DNA from: CAIUPE01 sp037131735
GTDB lineage: Bacteria; Pseudomonadota; Alphaproteobacteria; Rhizobiales; Beijerinckiaceae
Length of the DNA stretch: 55,152 nucleotides
Direction of reading: 5' to 3'
Assembly (NCBI GenBank): GCA_037131735.1
Contig: JBAXQM010000016.1
Location: 1 to 55,152 of the forward strand
Shown here piece after piece: positions 15,735-23,508 of the stretch; the first letter of the stretch is position 1, and every line of letters starts with the position of its first letter. Made by a program: the position numbers and the translations under genes. The notes beneath the pieces were generated by a model that was not told the origin of the DNA, searched no databases, and saw nothing but the letters and a program-made list of their open reading frames with translations.

Positions 15735-15950
15735 TCAGGCGTCGTCGCTGTCGGGCCGTTCCATCCAGCGGATCAGCGGCATAAGCGGCAGGATCCAGGC
15801 GAGGCCTGCGACAAAATAGTATACGCCGTGCCATAATTTATCCGCATCTTGCAGGCGACCTTGCGCGATCGACATCGCCGCGAGGCTGTAGACAATGACA
15901 AAGACCAGCATAACAACTGTGCCGATTAACTTTCGTGTCCTGCGCCGCAT
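15735..15950 (-). CDS. DUF2842 family membrane protein
   Basis: 71-residue protein with two hydrophobic helices (about residues 8-28 and 43-62) and a basic N-terminus. The WHGVYYFVAGLAWILPLMPLIRWM segment is typical of DUF2842, a small alphaproteobacterial family. Function is unknown. In this order it commonly sits next to the haem A synthase gene, which starts 127 bp away on the other strand, so a link to respiratory-complex assembly is possible but only inferred. Confidence 0.8.
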   Translation of the reverse strand: MRRRTRKLIGTVVMLVFVIVYSLAAMSIAQGRLQDADKLWHGVYYFVAGLAWILPLMPLIRWMERPDSDDA

Positions 15951-16019
15951 GAGAGATCCTTTTGGTGGGGCGAAGTGTCAGAGTTGCCCCGTTCACGCGG
16001 CGCGACTATGAGAGGCGTG

Positions 16020-16033
16020 TGGATCGCGATCAA
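16020..16033 (+). promoter_or_regulatory. Weak FNR/FixK-like site upstream of ctaA
   Basis: TGGAT-CGCG-ATCAA differs at one position from the palindrome TTGAT-N4-ATCAA. It is centred about 51 bp upstream of the ctaA start. The match is imperfect and could be chance. Confidence 0.25.
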
Positions 16034-16077
16034 GTCTTTCTCGTCATGATCCCGCATTGTTTTTGAGGTTTTTTCTA

Positions 16078-17136
16078 ATGACCACTGCCGCCGCCATCAC
16101 AGAGGATCACCGTGTCGAGACGGAGCGTGCTTTTGTGCGCGCATGGTTGTGGATTTTGGTTGCCATGGTCTTCGTTATGGTTGTTGTCGGTGGTGCCACG
16201 CGCCTAACGGGCTCAGGCCTATCGATCACCGAATGGAATCCCATCTTAGGCGCGCTCCCGCCTTTGAGCGATGCGGCGTGGCTTGAGGCTTTCGAGAAAT
16301 ACAAAGCGATTCCGCAATATCGTCTCGTCAATGAGGGGATGAGCCTCGACGACTTCAAATTCATTTTCTGGTGGGAATGGTCGCATCGGCAATTAGGCCG
16401 GGCCATCGGTGTTGTCTTCGCCTTAGGCTTTTTGTGGGGCCTATTCACAGGCGGATTGCGCGGCGGACTCGCGTTGCGCCTGTTAGGCATTGGCGCGCTC
16501 GGTGGACTTCAAGCGACGATTGGTTGGATCATGGTTGCCTCGGGACTTCAGGGCGATATGACCGCTGTCGCGCCTGTAAAACTCATGCTGCATCTCACGA
16601 CCGCATCGGTGATCTACACATTGCTTGTGATGCAGGCGACGCACCTTGGGACATCGCGCGGTGAAGTTGCTTTGCCGACGATAAAAACGGGCGCGACATG
16701 TGTTCTCTTGTTCACATTGCTGCAGATCGCACTGGGGGCCTTGGTTGCCGGGTCGAAAGCGGGTTTCACATGGAACACATGGCCACTGATTGATGGCCAT
16801 CTCGTGCCGCCAAAAGAGATGTTGTTCTCAGTGTCACCTTTGATTGAAAACTTCGTCGATAATACGGCGCTTGTGCAATTCAATCATCGGATGAGCGCTT
16901 ATCTTTTATTGGCTGTCGCTTTGTTCCATGGCTGGCAGACGGGTCGTCTGATGCCTGCAACAAGCGCGCGTCGCCGTGCGGTGTCGATTGTTTGGCTCAT
17001 TGCGTTTCAAGCGATCATTGGGATTGCGACATTGCTTTATGTTGTACCGCTATGGCTTGGCCTGCTTCATCAGGCCTTTGCTTTTATTGTATTAGGAATG
17101 GTCGCCACACATCGCGCCGCTTTGACGCGCGGGTGA
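16078..17136 (+). CDS. ctaA: Haem A synthase (COX15/CtaA)
   Basis: Inner-membrane enzyme oxidising haem O to haem A for aa3-type cytochrome c oxidase. About eight helices. The family motifs are GGATRLTGSGLSITEWNP in the first half, the haem-ligand region WWEWSHRQLGR, and FNHRMSAYLLL and LLHQAFAFIVLG in the second half. I chose the ATG at 16078 (352 aa) with GAGG 9 nt upstream; TTG at 16057 is open but has no support. It is the long alphaproteobacterial and mitochondrial (COX15) type. Confidence 0.95.
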   Translation: MTTAAAITEDHRVETERAFVRAWLWILVAMVFVMVVVGGATRLTGSGLSITEWNPILGALPPLSDAAWLEAFEKYKAIPQYRLVNEGMSLDDFKFIFWWEWSHRQLGRAIGVVFALGFLWGLFTGGLRGGLALRLLGIGALGGLQATIGWIMVASGLQGDMTAVAPVKLMLHLTTASVIYTLLVMQATHLGTSRGEVALPTIKTGATCVLLFTLLQIALGALVAGSKAGFTWNTWPLIDGHLVPPKEMLFSVSPLIENFVDNTALVQFNHRMSAYLLLAVALFHGWQTGRLMPATSARRRAVSIVWLIAFQAIIGIATLLYVVPLWLGLLHQAFAFIVLGMVATHRAALTRG

Positions 17137-17147
17137 TCACAAAGGCA

Positions 17148-17585
17148 TTACCGGTAAACAAGAACCGGAATGCTTGAATGGGCGAGGACCTTTTGCGTCT
17201 CTGAGCCGAGGATGAGAGCTTTAACGCCCCCATGACCGTGGGACGCCATGGCAATTAAATCGCATTTCTTTTTCTTGGCCGTATCGATAATGGCTTCATA
17301 GGGATAATCAGCTTCGACATCGAGAAGCGTGCATTTCACCGCGCGTGCCTTGGCCAACGCATCGACTTTTTCTAAGAGTACTTTTGCATGTCCTTTCGCA
17401 TGCTCTTTATAGATTACCGATGTGTCGGAGATCATCTCTGTTTCGAGCGTGAAAATGTGAAACGGCTCGTGAACCGTGAGGATGGTCACTTCGGCGCCGA
17501 TCGCTTTCGCGAAATCTAGACCCTGTTTGACGGCTGTTGTGGCAAGCGCCGAGCCATCTGTTGGGATCAATATATGCTTATACAT
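17148..17585 (-). CDS. Universal stress protein (UspA family)
   Basis: Single Usp domain of 145 aa. It begins MYKHILIPTDGS and carries the ATP-binding loop SHGHGGVKALILGS near residues 114-128, so it should bind ATP. Such proteins support survival under oxygen limitation or stasis. It is a single gene read leftward, with a perfect FNR/FixK-type palindrome about 66 bp upstream of the start, suggesting induction at low oxygen. A 13-bp inverted repeat covers its 5' leader. Confidence 0.93.
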   Translation of the reverse strand: MYKHILIPTDGSALATTAVKQGLDFAKAIGAEVTILTVHEPFHIFTLETEMISDTSVIYKEHAKGHAKVLLEKVDALAKARAVKCTLLDVEADYPYEAIIDTAKKKKCDLIAMASHGHGGVKALILGSETQKVLAHSSIPVLVYR

Positions 17586-17589
17586 AACA

Positions 17590-17642
17590 CGACGCCTTTC
17601 ATGGTCCCCATCTTTGCGGTGATGAGTAGATGAAAGGCGTCG
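17590..17642. repeat. 13-bp perfect inverted repeat in the uspA leader
   Basis: CGACGCCTTTCAT at 17590-17602 and ATGAAAGGCGTCG at 17630-17642 pair across a 27-nt loop. The right arm overlaps the region where a promoter placed by the FNR-type box would have its -10. It could be an operator or an mRNA stem close to the start codon. Confidence 0.65.
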
Positions 17643-17650
17643 CTTGCGCT

Positions 17651-17664
17651 TTGATCCGGATCAA
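17651..17664 (-). promoter_or_regulatory. Perfect FNR/FixK-type box upstream of uspA
   Basis: TTGAT-CCGG-ATCAA matches the FNR/FixK/FnrL consensus TTGAT-N4-ATCAA exactly. Read toward uspA, TACTCA lies about 30-35 nt from the box centre, which is where a -10 would fall for a class II (-41.5) site. This supports control by an oxygen-responsive FixK or FnrL regulator. Confidence 0.75.
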
Positions 17665-17703
17665 TCAAGTTGGCCGGAGTTTTACGTTGATCAGGGCTTA
17701 TCG

Positions 17704-18984
17704 CTATTTGGTCGCCAAAGCCTGATCGAGATCGGCAATCAGATCGGCGACATCTTCAATACCAACGGACAGACGCACGACATCAGGGCCTGCGCCCGCG
17801 ATCACTTTTTCTGCATCGGTCAATTGCCGATGTGTCGTTGAAGCGGGGTGGATAACCAGCGAGCGGGTATCACCGACATTGGCGAGATGCGAGAAGAGTT
17901 TCAAATTCTTCACGAGCGCAATACCGGCTTCATATCCGCCTTTCAGACCAAAGGTGAACACTGCGCCTGCGCCTTTAGGCGTGTAGCGCTTAGCGAGCGC
18001 GTGATATTTATCACCTTCAAGGCCGGGATAGCTAACCCATGCAATATTCGGATGCTTTGCAAGATGCTTTGCAACCGCTAGTGCATTGTCCGAATGTTTC
18101 TGCATCCGGAGCGGCAATGTTTCAATGCCCGTCAAAATCAAAAATGCGTTGAAAGGTGAAAGTGCAGGTCCAAGATCGCGCAAGCCCAAAACGCGTGCAG
18201 CAATTGCGAATGCGAAATTGCCAAATGTCTCGCCAATGACAATGCCGTTGTATTCAGGACGCGGTTGTGACAGCAGCGGATATTTGCCACTCTTCACATA
18301 ATCGAAATTGCCGCCATCAACGATGACGCCGCCGATTGAATTGCCATGACCGCCCAAAAACTTGGTCGCCGAATGAACGACAATATTCGCACCATGTTTA
18401 AACGGCTTGATGAGATATGGCGTCGCAAGCGTATTATCGACAATCAAAGGCACACCCGCCTTTTTGGCAATCGCCGCAATCGCCGCGATATCGGTGACAA
18501 CACCGCCGGGATTAGCAATCGACTCAATAAAGATTGCTTTTGTTTTCGGTGTAATGGCCGCCTCGAAAGTCGAGAGATCGTCCGGATCAGCCCATTTTAC
18601 GCGCCAATCAAAGCTCTTATAGGAATGATTGAACTGGTTGATCGAACCGCCATAAAGTTTTTTCGAAGCGATGAATTCATCGCCCGGCTGCAACAGCGTG
18701 TGGAAAATCAAAAATTCGGCAGCGTGTCCTGAGGCTACGGCAAGCGCTGCGGTTCCACCCTCGAGGGCAGCAACGCGTCCCTCAAGTGCGGCATTGGTTG
18801 GGTTTGTGATGCGCGTATAAATATTGCCGAAGGCCTGAAGGCCAAAGAGCGACGCGGCGTGATCGACATCATCGAATACAAAGCTTGCGGTTTGATAGAT
18901 GGGCGTAATACGAGCGCCCGTTGAGGCATCAGGTGCAGCACCCGCATGGACGGCGAGCGTGGAAAATCCGGTCGTGGTGGTCAT
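17704..18984 (-). CDS. metY: O-acetylhomoserine sulfhydrylase / aminocarboxypropyltransferase
   Basis: PLP enzyme of the Cys/Met-metabolism family that makes homocysteine from O-acetylhomoserine and sulfide. The PLP lysine is K208 in HSATKFLGGHG, with VDNTLATPY before it. Length 426 aa, the size of MetY and longer than MetZ or MetB. The frame is open further upstream, but ATG at 18984 has GAGGAG close by and begins the conserved sequence. A promoter-like pair lies about 100 bp upstream. I did not recognise a SAM riboswitch in the leader. Confidence 0.92.
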   Translation of the reverse strand: MTTTTGFSTLAVHAGAAPDASTGARITPIYQTASFVFDDVDHAASLFGLQAFGNIYTRITNPTNAALEGRVAALEGGTAALAVASGHAAEFLIFHTLLQPGDEFIASKKLYGGSINQFNHSYKSFDWRVKWADPDDLSTFEAAITPKTKAIFIESIANPGGVVTDIAAIAAIAKKAGVPLIVDNTLATPYLIKPFKHGANIVVHSATKFLGGHGNSIGGVIVDGGNFDYVKSGKYPLLSQPRPEYNGIVIGETFGNFAFAIAARVLGLRDLGPALSPFNAFLILTGIETLPLRMQKHSDNALAVAKHLAKHPNIAWVSYPGLEGDKYHALAKRYTPKGAGAVFTFGLKGGYEAGIALVKNLKLFSHLANVGDTRSLVIHPASTTHRQLTDAEKVIAGAGPDVVRLSVGIEDVADLIADLDQALATK

Positions 18985-19082
18985 GGAGAGCTCCTCAGTG
19001 AAAGCGGTTGGGTCTTCGTGGTCTGAACTCAGGCGGGCTCTAGTATTTCCTGCCAAAATCCGCGGAATCAGTCTGTTTGTTC

Positions 19083-19111
19083 TTTTTAGAGAACGATCCA
19101 AGCACAGTCAA
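19083..19111 (-). promoter_or_regulatory. Candidate sigma-70 promoter for metY
   Basis: On the reverse strand TTGACT (19111-19106) and TAAAAA (19088-19083) are separated by 17 nt. The predicted leader to the metY ATG is about 90 nt. Confidence 0.45.
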
Positions 19112-19193
19112 TAGGGTCTAGGCTGCTTGAGGTGCTTCCAACGGGCAAATTCTAATTCCTAATATCAACGTGGACCTTGTCGTATATAGATGC

Positions 19194-19958
19194 TCATTTT
19201 TCGACAATGAAATCGGGCAATCGTTGTTTGATTAGAAATTCGAATTCGCTTTGGAAAATTTCAGATCGAGGGACATATATAAAGATTATTGAGTTTATTT
19301 CTTCGTATGAACTTGAAATAAAGCGATAGCTAAAGTCTTCGCCACGAGCGTATTTAAACAATACTTCCGTTAATTTCACTAGTTCGGCGGAATTTATTAT
19401 CTCAGTAAATATAATTTGTTTTACAACGTCGTGTGATGATCCTTTATCAAATATTCCTGCCATTCTCGAATTTTGTATTTGAAATTTCAATAAGATGTTT
19501 TCAATATTTCTTTGCATATTCGGGTCGGAAATTTCAATAAAATCGATTAAAAATCGTATGACATCATTAGGAACCGTAAATTCACTTGTCTTTACGAATT
19601 TATCCGGAAAGATGATTACTTCGCCTTCGACGTGTTCAAGTAAATCGTCGAAAAATTTTAGGCAGTTTATGAAATAATCGTGTAATTTGCTCGCTTGGAG
19701 GGGTAATGCCGCACGCATGGCCGAATGACGACGTGCTTGGGCTTCTTTTGCAGCCGCTTCTGAGGTGGCAATTTGTTTTTGAACAGCAGCATAAGTCAGC
19801 CACGCGCCAAATAACGCAATAAGGCCAGCGATTAAGGTCTGATATTTATAGATAAAATCAACGGTTGAATGTTCACTTCCGAATAGTAAAACAAGGAAGA
19901 TCATACAGACGATACCGGTCAGTATACCGGTCCACAACCATACATATCTGTCGACCAT
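19194..19958 (-). CDS. AT-rich two-helix membrane protein of unknown function
   Basis: 254 aa. Two hydrophobic helices lie at about residues 7-27 and 38-60, then a charged helix with Ala-rich AAVQKQIATSEAAAKEAQARRHSAMRAALPL and a long cytoplasmic domain rich in Ile, Phe and Glu. I recognise the general type (membrane-anchored hypothetical proteins common in alphaproteobacteria) but no function. Its base composition is clearly more AT-rich than its neighbours. It interrupts an otherwise core neighbourhood between metY and the CoA-binding gene, which suggests horizontal insertion. Confidence 0.75.
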   Translation of the reverse strand: MVDRYVWLWTGILTGIVCMIFLVLLFGSEHSTVDFIYKYQTLIAGLIALFGAWLTYAAVQKQIATSEAAAKEAQARRHSAMRAALPLQASKLHDYFINCLKFFDDLLEHVEGEVIIFPDKFVKTSEFTVPNDVIRFLIDFIEISDPNMQRNIENILLKFQIQNSRMAGIFDKGSSHDVVKQIIFTEIINSAELVKLTEVLFKYARGEDFSYRFISSSYEEINSIIFIYVPRSEIFQSEFEFLIKQRLPDFIVEK

Positions 19959-20009
19959 AAGCTTGCCTAGTTGAATTAATATTCTTTAATGACGTTAAGT
20001 AAGTGTAAT

Positions 20010-20540
20010 TCATATTATCCTTTTCTGAAAGCCTTTATTCGCCATCACAGGCTTCCTAGATGAAATCAAACCTGTATTAACGCCGCTCCATCCGATCTCG
20101 CCGGAGAAGCGACCAAATTCAATTTTCGGACAGCGATTCATAATCACGGTTAAGCCGTGCGCCTCGGCTTTTTCCGCCGCGCGATCATTGCGCACGCCCA
20201 ATTGCATCCAGATCACTTTAGGACGGGTCGTGAGGGCAAGTGCTTCATCAACGATACCTTCTGCCGCCTCCGCGTTACGAAATATATCGATCATGTCGAG
20301 TGGCTCGGGCACATCGCGGAGCGTCGCAAAGACTTTCGCATCAAAAAATTCTTGGCCCGCGAGACCGGGATTTATGGGATAAAGCTTATAGCCGCGTTCA
20401 ATCAGATATTTTGTTACGAAAAAACTAGGCCGCGATTCATTTGCGGAAAAGCCAACAAGAGCAATTGTTTTAACGCTCTTCAATACATGCTCAATCACCG
20501 AATCCGGATAAGAGTCGTGTCGATGGAGATCAAAACTCAT
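20010..20540 (-). CDS. CoA-binding (Rossmann) domain protein
   Basis: 176-residue single-domain protein of the CoA_binding_2 (YccU-like) family. The nucleotide-binding loop reads TIALVGFSANESRPSF near residue 25, and the core strand PKVIWMQLGVRND is typical. The exact ligand and role are unknown. The ATG at 20540 has GGAGCGG just upstream and overlaps the stop of the enoyl-CoA hydratase gene (ATGA), so the two are translationally coupled. Confidence 0.87.
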   Translation of the reverse strand: MSFDLHRHDSYPDSVIEHVLKSVKTIALVGFSANESRPSFFVTKYLIERGYKLYPINPGLAGQEFFDAKVFATLRDVPEPLDMIDIFRNAEAAEGIVDEALALTTRPKVIWMQLGVRNDRAAEKAEAHGLTVIMNRCPKIEFGRFSGEIGWSGVNTGLISSRKPVMANKGFQKRII

Positions 20541-21334
20541 GAGCCGCTCCACTGCGGTTCACGCTTTTCGATAAAGGCATTGATGCCTTCTTCCGCGTCA
20601 CGCGCGAGCATATTCTCAACCATCACCCGCGACGCATGGTGATAGGCATGTTCAAGCGTCATCTCCGCCTGTTCATAGAAGGCGCGTTTACCGATTGAGA
20701 CTGTTAGCGGTGATTTTGATGCAATAGTCCGCGCCATTACTTCGGCTTGCGCGAGCGCTTCGCCTTCGGTCACTACGCGATTAACAAGACCAATGCGCAA
20801 CGCGTCTTCAGCGCGCACGGTTTCACCAAGAAGCAACATCTCCATCGCATGTTTGCGTGAAAGATTGCGTGACAATGCGACCATAGGTGTTGAACAAAAA
20901 AGACCGATATGCACCCCCGGTGTCGCAAAGCGTGCTTCTTCGCCCGCAACCGCAAGATCGCAACTGGCGACAAGCTGACAACCGGCAGCAGTCGCCACAC
21001 CTTCAACAGCGGCAATAACAGGCTGCGGCAACGCGATGATCGCTTTCATCACAGCTGCGCACCGCGTGAGGATGTCTTCGAAATAAGCACGCCCGCGGTC
21101 GGGATCGGTCCGATGCGCACTCATCTCTTTGAGATCATGACCGGCTGAAAACACGGGCCCATTGGCGGCAAGAACGATAGCGCGGATGTCTTTGCGCTTT
21201 TCAAACCGCGCGAACGCGTCTGTGAGTGCCGCCAGAGTTTCCTCCGACAGCGGATTGCGTTTGTCGGGCCGGTTTAAAGTGAGAACGGCATAGCCATGCC
21301 GTTCCGCTTCAAGAAGGGGAGGGGTCTGGGTCAT
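20537..21334 (-). CDS. Enoyl-CoA hydratase/isomerase family protein
   Basis: Crotonase-fold enzyme of about 265 aa. The oxyanion-hole segments are seen in VFSAGHDLKEMSAHR and VEGVATAAGCQLVASCDLAVA. The GHDLKEM motif and overall pattern resemble the ECHDC3-like group, so the exact acyl-CoA substrate is uncertain. The open frame extends to 21403; the ATG at 21334 begins the conserved part, though its ribosome-binding site is weak. It is coupled to the CoA-binding gene downstream. Confidence 0.87.
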   Translation of the reverse strand: MTQTPPLLEAERHGYAVLTLNRPDKRNPLSEETLAALTDAFARFEKRKDIRAIVLAANGPVFSAGHDLKEMSAHRTDPDRGRAYFEDILTRCAAVMKAIIALPQPVIAAVEGVATAAGCQLVASCDLAVAGEEARFATPGVHIGLFCSTPMVALSRNLSRKHAMEMLLLGETVRAEDALRIGLVNRVVTEGEALAQAEVMARTIASKSPLTVSIGKRAFYEQAEMTLEHAYHHASRVMVENMLARDAEEGINAFIEKREPQWSGS

Positions 21335-21474
21335 GCGGGGAAGGTCGCGCTCCTTGAGTGGTCCGTCAAGTCGGGCGGGTTCCGGGTGGGCTGCTCGCGC
21401 CATCCCTTCAACACGGCGTGTCCCGGCGGACTTCCCGCACCTATATTGACCTAAGGTAAGAGTTGGCGTCGATT

Positions 21475-21717
21475 ATGCAGATGAGCCTCATCCATAATGA
21501 ACGCATAAAACTGACAGCCGCCGCGATTGATCGCATTTCAACGGCGATGTTTGTTGTTGGCTTTTTGGGCCCCTTGGCTTCATCCATTTTTGGTCCGCCA
21601 TCGACAGCCATAGCCTTTCATGGTATCGTTGATATCATTGAAGGGGTGTTTTGGCTCATAATTGGCGCGTTGCTTCATTTGACGGCGCGCCGACTTTTAA
21701 GCGGGTTGAAATCATGA
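21475..21717 (+). CDS. Small two-helix membrane protein, unknown
   Basis: About 80 aa. After a short charged start come two hydrophobic stretches, around STAMFVVGFLGPLASSIF and IIEGVFWLIIGALLHLTA. The frame is open from a TTG at 21463; ATG at 21475 or 21481 is more likely. Its stop overlaps the ATG of a 39-residue protein (ATGA), so the two are probably made together. I do not recognise a family. Confidence 0.6.
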   Translation: MQMSLIHNERIKLTAAAIDRISTAMFVVGFLGPLASSIFGPPSTAIAFHGIVDIIEGVFWLIIGALLHLTARRLLSGLKS

Positions 21718-21833
21718 ATGCGCTTTATGTTTATGGTCATTTTATTGTGCCGCTTTTGTTTTTAGCCCTTGCATCGTTAGCGAGCTGGTGGTCGCTGAGA
21801 TATGATCGCGATCCTAGTGACCACACCTCGTAA
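21714..21833 (+). CDS. 39-residue single-helix membrane microprotein
   Basis: Starts at the ATG overlapping the previous stop. The sequence is one hydrophobic helix (YVYGHFIVPLLFLALASLAS) followed by a polar tail WWSLRYDRDPSDHTS. Tight overlap with the upstream small membrane gene supports it as real, perhaps a two-subunit membrane complex. No function can be assigned. Confidence 0.5.
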   Translation: MNALYVYGHFIVPLLFLALASLASWWSLRYDRDPSDHTS

Positions 21834-21862
21834 GCATTTTTTGTTGAGTAGTCATTATTGAA

Positions 21863-22288
21863 TTGTCCCGCCTGGCGCTTGCTGAGATGGACGTGTTTTT
21901 GCGTCAGGAATTTCCGCAGCTTTTCATTCAAGGCGAGATTTTCTCCGTCACCGAAATTGGTGCCGGGACGTGTCGCATGCGCATGGCCTGTCATGAGAGC
22001 CAGCTCCGCCCGGGCGGTACGATTTCCGGTCCGGCGATGATGCAGCTTGCTGATGTGTCGATTTGGGTGGCGCTTCTGGGTGCCATCGGTGCGGTGCCTT
22101 TGGCGGTGACAACCAATCTTTCGATCAATTTTCTCCGCAAGCCTGAACCACGCGCGCTTATTTCAACCTGCCGCATGATGAAAATCGGCAAGAGCCTCGC
22201 GGTGGGAGAGGCGAGCCTGACTTCTGAGGGATCCGACGATGTGTTGGCCCACGCAGTTGCCACTTACGCCATTCCGCCTCAAAAATAA
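21863..22288 (+). CDS. PaaI-type hotdog-fold thioesterase
   Basis: Acyl-CoA thioesterase-like protein of about 141 aa with the hotdog motif GGTISGPAMMQLADVSIWVALLG and a VTTNLSINFLRKP strand. The substrate is unknown. The start is either the TTG at 21863 or an ATG at 21887; neither has a strong ribosome-binding site. It lies directly upstream of rplM-rpsI, a common arrangement in this order, next to the enoyl-CoA hydratase gene. Confidence 0.85.
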   Translation: MSRLALAEMDVFLRQEFPQLFIQGEIFSVTEIGAGTCRMRMACHESQLRPGGTISGPAMMQLADVSIWVALLGAIGAVPLAVTTNLSINFLRKPEPRALISTCRMMKIGKSLAVGEASLTSEGSDDVLAHAVATYAIPPQK

Positions 22289-22363
22289 TGTGGTATCATA
22301 ATACCTAATTTATTAAGCCATTGAAATTAAATATATATTCTATTTTCCTTTGAAATATTCTCT

Positions 22364-22427
22364 GTTGACGGCCTTCCGTGCCTTCGTTACACCCCTGTCT
22401 CAAGACGAGGGTCGGCGTGCCGGCCCT
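22364..22427 (+). promoter_or_regulatory. rplM-rpsI promoter and leader hairpin
   Basis: TTGACG (22364-22369) and, after 17 nt, TACACC (22387-22392) form a moderate promoter match. A GC-rich hairpin follows at 22408-22427 (AGGGTCGG / CCGGCCCT around CGTG), about 48 nt before the rplM ATG. The hairpin could be an attenuator or a ribosomal-protein autoregulatory site. Confidence 0.4.
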
Positions 22428-22474
22428 TTCTGTTTGTCACCGGCCTTTAACGGCCCCTGTATTGGAATTGTCCC

Positions 22475-22939
22475 ATGACCTCTTTTTCGGCCAAACCTGC
22501 CGAGGTCCAGAAGAAATGGGTGCTCATTGATGCGAAAGGCCTCGTTGTGGGCCGTCTTGCGTCGATCATAGCGCTCCGTCTTCGCGGAAAGCATCTTCCG
22601 ACCTTCACGCCGCATGTTGATTGCGGCGACAATGTCATCGTCATCAATGCGGATAAGGTGGTTCTCACCGGCCGCAAGCGTGAACAGAAGGTCTATTATC
22701 ATCACACCGGTTATCCGGGCGGCATCAAGGAACGGACGGCAAAGTTCATTCTCGATGGTCGCTTTCCGGAGCGTGTTGTCGAGAAGGCGGTTGAACGTAT
22801 GTTGCCACGCGGCCCGCTGGGCCGCCAGCAACTCGGCAATCTCCGCGTATATGGCGGCGCTGAACATCCGCATGCTGCACAGACGCCCGTCGCACTCGAT
22901 GTCGGCGCGATGAACCGCAAAAATGTGAGGAGCGTCTAA
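22475..22939 (+). CDS. rplM: 50S ribosomal protein L13
   Basis: Primary 23S rRNA-binding protein. The family motifs are WVLIDAKGLVVGRLAS near residue 15, YYHHTGYPGGIKERTA near 74 and AVERMLPRGPLGRQQ near 105, with YGGAEHPHAAQ toward the C-terminus. Length 154 aa. It is two bases from rpsI, the universal L13-S9 pair. Confidence 0.98.
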   Translation: MTSFSAKPAEVQKKWVLIDAKGLVVGRLASIIALRLRGKHLPTFTPHVDCGDNVIVINADKVVLTGRKREQKVYYHHTGYPGGIKERTAKFILDGRFPERVVEKAVERMLPRGPLGRQQLGNLRVYGGAEHPHAAQTPVALDVGAMNRKNVRSV

Positions 22940-22941
22940 TC

Positions 22942-23418
22942 ATGGCCGCATCGCTTCAATCTCTCTCCGATCTTAAGGGATCGCCCGCCGCGCAAGCCGA
23001 AGCTCCGCGTCATGTGCAGAAGCTCGACAAGCAAGGCCGTGCGTATGCCACAGGCAAGCGTAAGGACGCGGTTGCTCGCGTTTGGATCAAGCCTGGCAAG
23101 GGCACAATCACCGTCAATGGTCGTGCGCTCGAAGTGTACTTCGCGCGTCCGGTGTTGCGCATGATTTTGCAGCAACCTTTCGGCATCGCATCACGCGTTG
23201 GCCAATATGACGTCACCGTCGATGTTGCTGGTGGTGGTCTTTCGGGTCAGGCCGGTGCGGTTCGTCACGGTCTCTCGAAGGCGCTCACTTATTTCGAGCC
23301 TGAACTGCGTGGCGTCTTGAAAAAGGCCGGCTTCCTTACCCGCGATAGCCGCGTGGTGGAGCGTAAGAAATATGGCCGCAAGAAAGCCCGTCGTAGCTTC
23401 CAGTTCTCGAAGCGTTAA
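22942..23418 (+). CDS. rpsI: 30S ribosomal protein S9
   Basis: Small-subunit protein whose C-terminal tail reaches the P site. YATGKRKDAVARVW opens the conserved domain at about residue 35, and the protein ends in the typical KKYGRKKARRSFQFSKR tail. The 30-residue N-terminal extension is common in alphaproteobacteria. Length 158 aa, followed at once by a strong terminator. Confidence 0.98.
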   Translation: MAASLQSLSDLKGSPAAQAEAPRHVQKLDKQGRAYATGKRKDAVARVWIKPGKGTITVNGRALEVYFARPVLRMILQQPFGIASRVGQYDVTVDVAGGGLSGQAGAVRHGLSKALTYFEPELRGVLKKAGFLTRDSRVVERKKYGRKKARRSFQFSKR

Positions 23419-23446
23419 TCGAAACCTTTCTCCGGTTTCCAAACTT

Positions 23447-23475
23447 CAAAAGCTCGCGGGTTCCGCGAGCTTTTT
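23447..23475. terminator. Rho-independent terminator after rpsI
   Basis: AGCTCGCGG (23451-23459) pairs with CCGCGAGCT (23463-23471) and is followed by TTTTT. AAAA on the left side lets it also serve the convergent cytochrome operon. Confidence 0.92.
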
Positions 23476-23508
23476 CGTTGTGATCACATTTGATGATTGC
23501 GAACGCTT

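Noticed and set aside
18985..19130. SAM-II or other SAM riboswitch before metY
   Set aside because: I looked for the SAM-II pattern in the leader and could not find its conserved core; only a sigma-70-like pair is seen.
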